Of a stretch of DNA of 64,000 nucleotides, positions 60,225 to 64,000 are shown one piece after another. Position numbers and translations under genes: made by a program. Source of the stretch: Alteromonas pelagimontana (GTDB lineage Bacteria > Pseudomonadota > Gammaproteobacteria > Enterobacterales > Alteromonadaceae); contig NZ_CP052766.1 in NCBI RefSeq assembly GCF_002499975.2, positions 3,100,001 to 3,164,000 of the forward strand, in the 5' to 3' direction. The notes beneath the pieces were generated by a model. The model had not been told where the DNA came from. It was given only the letters and a program-made list of their open reading frames with translations, and did no database searches. Position 1 is the first letter of the stretch; the number at the start of each line of letters is the position of its first letter.

Positions 60225-60951
60225 AAGCTTAAGCATCTTGTATCAGGATGACTATCTTGTTGCGATAGACAAACCCGCCAGCTTGCTGGTGCATCGAAGT
60301 CCGATAGATAAACGTGAAACCCGGTTTGCTGTACAGCTTCTGCGGGATCAGGTTGGGCAGCATGTGTATCCCGTTCATCGCTTAGACAGGCCCACCTCAG
60401 GGATACTGCTTTTCGCCTTCAGCGGAGATCTGGCAGGCATGATAGGAAAGCAGATGATGCAAAAGCAAGTTGCTAAAACCTATCATGCAGTGGTGAGAGG
60501 GTTTATTGTAGGCAGCGGATGCATTGACTATGCACTATCATTTAAACGGGATAAAATTGCCGACAAACATCGCGGTGAGAATATAGCGCCGCAACCTGCA
60601 ACAACGGATTATCAGGCGCTGGCCCGATATGAATTGCCTTATGCGGTCGGCCGATATCAAAGCGCTCGTTATTCCTATGTACGCTTGCACCCATTCAGTG
60701 GAAGAAAGCATCAGCTACGTAGACATTTAGCGCACATTCATCATCCTATTGTTGGTGACACCACTCACGGAGACGGGAAACAGAATAAATTTGCCCGCAA
60801 CCAGTTTGGTTTTGAAAATCTGGCCTTAAGTTGTACTCAGTTAGGTATTCAGCATCCCGTAACTAAAAAGTGGTTGTCGATAACGTGTGGGATAAACCCG
60901 GCGCTGGAGAAGCTTCTTCATAACTGGAAGGAGTTTGAGTTTAATGAATAA
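60211..60951 (+). CDS. truC: tRNA pseudouridine(65) synthase TruC
   Basis: Makes pseudouridine at position 65 of certain tRNAs. 246 residues, RluA-family fold: LYQDDYLVAIDKPASLLVH near 10-28, HRLDRPTSG with catalytic Asp D59, KTYHAVVRG near 90 and HPFSGRKHQLRRHLAHIHHPIVGDTTHGDG near 155-185. It overlaps yqcC and precedes the flavodoxin gene by 27 bases, matching E. coli yqcC-truC-yqcA. Confidence 0.94.
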   Translation: MENIESLSILYQDDYLVAIDKPASLLVHRSPIDKRETRFAVQLLRDQVGQHVYPVHRLDRPTSGILLFAFSGDLAGMIGKQMMQKQVAKTYHAVVRGFIVGSGCIDYALSFKRDKIADKHRGENIAPQPATTDYQALARYELPYAVGRYQSARYSYVRLHPFSGRKHQLRRHLAHIHHPIVGDTTHGDGKQNKFARNQFGFENLALSCTQLGIQHPVTKKWLSITCGINPALEKLLHNWKEFEFNE

Positions 60952-60978
60952 AAATGAATGCAATGAAGAGGGCGTTGA

Positions 60979-61431
60979 ATGACAAAGTTAAGTATTTTCT
61001 CTGGCAGTGTTTATGGTAATGCGCAACATGTGGCAGAGCAAGTAGAAGAGAATTTGGCAGAGCAGGGGCATGATTGTGAGTTGTTTAGCGACCCGGATGT
61101 TTCCGATTTTACTGAAGCTGAAGCCATTTTAGTTATTACTTCTACGACCGGTCAAGGCGATGTACCTCCTAATATTGAGTTTGTCTATTCTGATCTCAAA
61201 GAGCAGTTCCCACTGCTAAATCAAAAACCTTTTGCTGTTGTGGCGTTAGGCGATAGCAGTTATGGCGAGACATTTTGTGGTGGTGGAAGGCAATTCCACG
61301 AGTTACTGACGGAACTGCAAGCTAGGTCGATAGCAGATTTGCTTAAAGTTGATGCTATTGAAACGCTGGAACCAGAAAAAGATGTTATAGCATGGGTCAA
61401 CGGCATCAAAGACAAATTGTTTAATGAGTAA
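60979..61431 (+). CDS. yqcA: Flavodoxin YqcA/MioC-type
   Basis: 150-residue FMN-binding flavodoxin. FSGSVYGNAQHVAEQVEENL at 7-26 holds the phosphate-binding loop, TSTTGQGDVPPNI near 53-65 and LGDSSYGETFCGGGRQFHELL near 90-110 the isoalloxazine contacts. Small electron carrier of unsettled role. Last gene of the yqcC-truC run. Confidence 0.9.
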   Translation: MTKLSIFSGSVYGNAQHVAEQVEENLAEQGHDCELFSDPDVSDFTEAEAILVITSTTGQGDVPPNIEFVYSDLKEQFPLLNQKPFAVVALGDSSYGETFCGGGRQFHELLTELQARSIADLLKVDAIETLEPEKDVIAWVNGIKDKLFNE

Positions 61432-61441
61432 AAGCCGAACA

Positions 61442-61467
61442 AGAGCGGTGACATCGGTCACCGCTCT
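61442..61467. terminator. Hairpin between the flavodoxin gene and dapD
   Basis: A perfect 11-bp stem AGAGCGGTGAC/GTCACCGCTCT with a 4-base loop between convergent genes, suitable as a bidirectional terminator although the T-runs are weak. Confidence 0.7.
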
Positions 61468-61479
61468 AGAACAATAAAT

Positions 61480-62310
61480 TTATTCGACGTTGCGAAGCAA
61501 TGCGTTAATTCCTACTTTGGCACGCGTTTTAGCATCTACCTTTTTTACAATGACAGCCGCATAAAGGCTGTAGTCTCCGCTCCCGTCTTTACCTGGCAGG
61601 TTGCCAGATACGACGACAGATCCAGCAGGCACACGACCGTAGTGAATCTCGCCGGTTTCGCGATCATAGATGCGGGTACTTTGCCCAATGTACACTCCCA
61701 TCGAGATCACTGAACCTTCTTCAACGATTACGCCTTCCACTATTTCTGAACGCGCGCCGATAAAGCAGTTATCCTCAATGATGGTAGGATTAGCTTGTAG
61801 CGGTTCCAGCACGCCTCCGATACCTACGCCACCAGACAAGTGGACATTCTTGCCAATCTGCGCGCAGGAACCCACGGTCGCCCAGGTATCCACCATCGTT
61901 CCTTCATCCACAAACGCACCGATATTGACATAAGACGGCATAACAACAACGTTTTTTCCGATAAAAGAGCCTGTTCTCACCGCCGCGGGGGGAACAATAC
62001 GGGCACCTTCTGCGGCAAACTGCTCTTCTGTGTAGCCCACGTACTTAAGCGGAACCTTGTCATAATACTGGCTTTCTGCACCAGCTATAACTGTATTGTT
62101 ATGTAAACGAAAATAAAGAAGTACCGCCTTTTTTAACCACTGATGGACCTCCCATTCACCCGCTATTTTTTCGGCAACTCTCGCTTTTCCCGAATTAAGT
62201 AGAGCAATGACGTCATTCACCGCCTGTCTTACCTGTTCAGAGGCAGATGTGGGAGAAATGGTGTCGCGGTTGTCAAAGGCGTCTTCAATAATGGCTTTTA
62301 ATTCATTCAT
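61480..62310 (-). CDS. dapD: Tetrahydrodipicolinate N-succinyltransferase
   Basis: Succinyl-CoA-dependent step of the lysine/diaminopimelate pathway. 276 residues. The left-handed beta-helix hexapeptide repeats run from about 105 to 220 ([45 protein letters not shown]). FDNRDTI near 12 and the C-terminal [18 protein letters not shown] are typical. The ATG overlaps the glnD stop codon by 4 bases, so the two are coupled. Confidence 0.97.
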   Translation of the reverse strand: MNELKAIIEDAFDNRDTISPTSASEQVRQAVNDVIALLNSGKARVAEKIAGEWEVHQWLKKAVLLYFRLHNNTVIAGAESQYYDKVPLKYVGYTEEQFAAEGARIVPPAAVRTGSFIGKNVVVMPSYVNIGAFVDEGTMVDTWATVGSCAQIGKNVHLSGGVGIGGVLEPLQANPTIIEDNCFIGARSEIVEGVIVEEGSVISMGVYIGQSTRIYDRETGEIHYGRVPAGSVVVSGNLPGKDGSGDYSLYAAVIVKKVDAKTRAKVGINALLRNVE

Positions 62311-64000
62311 GGTATGTTGATATCTTCAAGTTGATCGAGTTTGAACAGGATTTGCTTTTTTAACGCTACCTGCTGTTCCTGCGTTAAAGCTTTACCAGCG
62401 TCATTGCTGACAATAAAAATATCTTCTGCACGCTCGCCGATTGTCGCAATTTTTGCCAGTTTTAAGGTGACACTGGTATCGACAAAAGCGTGGCCGATTT
62501 TGGCAAGAATGCCAGGTGCATCCAACGCTTCTAATTCTATCAATGTATTTTCTTCACCAAAGTTAAAGAAACGTACTTTGGTAGGTACATCTAACTGGCG
62601 CATCTGGCGAGGAAGCTTGCGCTTATTATCATGAGCGCGGCCGGGTTTCTCCAGTTGTGCAATAATAGCCTTTTCCAGGCTTTGGATTCTTTCAGGGGTA
62701 GATAGCCGGGAACCGTTATTTTCCAACACCAGTAAACTGTCGAATACGTATCCATCCCGCGTGACGGTGATATGGGCGTCATGGATGGAGCAGTTTCGGC
62801 TATCCAGCACCGACGCAACTTGCGCAAATAACGCTTTGCGGTCTTTTCCATAAATTAAAATTTCGGTGCCGCCTTTGGCAAACTCATCATTGGCTTTAAC
62901 CAGCAGAGCTTGTTCGTTTGCGGGAAAGAGTTCACGTTCAGCTTTTATAATCTCGCGGCTGTGCCACGCAATTTGTGCAGGTTTGAAACGTACAAAATAA
63001 TCATCATCTAATCGGTTCCACAATACATCGACTTTTTCCAGATCGCTGCCACTTTGAATGAGAAGTTGCCGCGCATGCTGCATATGCGACTGCACACGTT
63101 CGTTAATGGTGGCCTGACACTGAAGTCCGTTATCCAGTGCTTTTTGAGAGATCAAATAAAGCTCTCGAAGCAAAGAGGCTTTCCAGTCATTCCAGAGATT
63201 GTCGTTGGTGGCCCGAATATCGGCTAAAGTTAGCACGTAAAGCAAATTTAAGTGATTATGACTGCGCATAGCGGTGGCGAATTCACTAATGACGTCAGGA
63301 TCGTAAATGTCCCGGCGCTGCGCCACTACCGACATTAATAGATGATTTTCCACCAGCCAGCTGATTAATTCCGCATCGCTTTTTTCTAGATCATGCTGCT
63401 CGCAAAACGTTTTAACGTCCGCGGCACCCAGCTTGGAATGGTCGCCGTTTCGACCTTTGGCAATGTCGTGAAAAATTGCAGCAATATAGAGTAGTTCAGG
63501 TTTATCCAAATTCCGCACAATGCGGCCGCAGCGAGGAAATTCGGTATTTTGCGCAGAAAAGTAATGGTTTACATGTTTTACCAGCCGGTGGGTGTGTTCA
63601 TCGACTGTATAAGCGTGAAATAAATCGAATTGCATCATGCCGACAATTTTGTCCCACTCCGGCAGATATGACTGCAAAATGCCGTATTCGTGCATAACAT
63701 CCCATGCAAAGTCGAAAAAGTGAGGATGCCGGAATAACTGCATAAGCCGCTTACGGCAGGCGGGACGCTCCACATAATATTGCGATTCAAACTTCCGCCG
63801 TGCATTGCGTAACTGGCGTATGCAATCTGTGTCTAGGCCCTGAGTCTCCCGGGTTTCAGCGATAATGTAAAGGAAATCTAATATGGCTTCGGGAGTGGCA
63901 AACACATCATCGTGCTGAGGTGAAATCATGCCATCAAGCAAACTAAAGTTGTGGTTAATGGGCGTGTGGTTCTTGACCGTTTGGTTGAGCATGTCGTAAC
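62307..64000 (-). CDS. glnD: Bifunctional uridylyltransferase/uridylyl-removing enzyme GlnD, C-terminal part (cut by window edge)
   Basis: Nitrogen sensor that adds or removes UMP on PII proteins in response to glutamine. About 564 residues are visible; the frame is open to the right edge, so the N-terminal nucleotidyltransferase domain lies outside. Visible in order: linker with [24 protein letters not shown], the HD domain with [35 protein letters not shown] and WLVENHLLM (uridylyl-removing site), and two C-terminal ACT domains ([31 protein letters not shown] and [21 protein letters not shown]). It precedes dapD with an ATGA overlap. Confidence 0.96.
   Translation of the reverse strand, partial: YDMLNQTVKNHTPINHNFSLLDGMISPQHDDVFATPEAILDFLYIIAETRETQGLDTDCIRQLRNARRKFESQYYVERPACRKRLMQLFRHPHFFDFAWDVMHEYGILQSYLPEWDKIVGMMQFDLFHAYTVDEHTHRLVKHVNHYFSAQNTEFPRCGRIVRNLDKPELLYIAAIFHDIAKGRNGDHSKLGAADVKTFCEQHDLEKSDAELISWLVENHLLMSVVAQRRDIYDPDVISEFATAMRSHNHLNLLYVLTLADIRATNDNLWNDWKASLLRELYLISQKALDNGLQCQATINERVQSHMQHARQLLIQSGSDLEKVDVLWNRLDDDYFVRFKPAQIAWHSREIIKAERELFPANEQALLVKANDEFAKGGTEILIYGKDRKALFAQVASVLDSRNCSIHDAHITVTRDGYVFDSLLVLENNGSRLSTPERIQSLEKAIIAQLEKPGRAHDNKRKLPRQMRQLDVPTKVRFFNFGEENTLIELEALDAPGILAKIGHAFVDTSVTLKLAKIATIGERAEDIFIVSNDAGKALTQEQQVALKKQILFKLDQLEDINIP

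Overview
The window looks like chromosomal core sequence of a marine gammaproteobacterium of the Alteromonadales (Alteromonas-like). The protein families, the gene order (mutS-pncC-recA, fliK/flhB-C-ccm operon-mlaA, queF/syd-csrB-DUF3301/DUF3549-yqcC-truC-flavodoxin, glnD-dapD) and the mix of E. coli-like and Shewanella/Vibrio-like small families (DUF3192, DUF3301, DUF3549) all point there. Both edges cut genes: srmB on the left and glnD on the right. No tRNA, rRNA, CRISPR array, intact insertion sequence or prophage was seen.

Layout. 1-4.1 kb: srmB, cca, and a short ExeA-type ATPase overlapping a GspB-type protein. 4.1-9.1 kb: the leuABCD operon on the minus strand, preceded by a complete attenuation leader (promoter, leucine-rich leader peptide, antiterminator arm, terminator). 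9.1-15.6 kb: an unrecognised 232-residue protein, eno, pyrG and mutS. 15.7-17.6 kb: pncC and SOS-regulated recA with a LexA operator and a long leader, then about 560 bases without a gene. 18.2-28.6 kb: an FlhB C-terminal-domain protein and FliK (minus), then a tightly overlapping ccmABCDEFGHI-mlaA operon (plus). 29-32 kb: galE, a small membrane protein and a POT peptide transporter. 32.2-46.1 kb: a surface-polysaccharide island. On the minus strand a lipoprotein gene, kpsD/wza-like, kpsM, kpsT, kpsE and rmlACDB lie in one run. On the plus strand are wecA, two glycosyltransferases, ugd and galU. 46.8-54.5 kb: a ComEA-like protein, NAD-type isocitrate dehydrogenase, an HDOD protein, a DUF3192 protein, ppnN, a diguanylate cyclase and queF. 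54.6-64 kb: syd, a coiled-coil protein, a second DUF3192 protein, a GNAT acetyltransferase, a CsrB-type small RNA, DUF3301/DUF3549 proteins, yqcC, truC, a flavodoxin, dapD and glnD.

How parts work together. The ccm genes build the complete System I haem-ligation machinery, and mlaA is translationally coupled to their end. The polysaccharide genes make dTDP-L-rhamnose (rmlABCD), UDP-glucose (galU) and UDP-glucuronate (ugd). With a polyprenyl-phosphate initiator (wecA), two transferases and a KpsMTED-type exporter they imply a rhamnose- and probably uronate-containing capsule or exopolysaccharide. The leu operon is controlled by ribosome-mediated attenuation and recA by LexA.

The strongest unannotated finding is the roughly 525-nt CsrB-type RNA at about 57701-58226. 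It has about 39 GGA motifs, an internal duplication, a strong terminator and an upstream GacA/UvrY-like box. It sits between syd and yqcC, as csrB does in E. coli. Other points of interest are a DUF3391-like domain fused to a GspB C-terminal domain, a CCA-adding enzyme without the HD active site, two DUF3192 paralogues with different membrane anchors, and a dispersed palindromic intergenic repeat.
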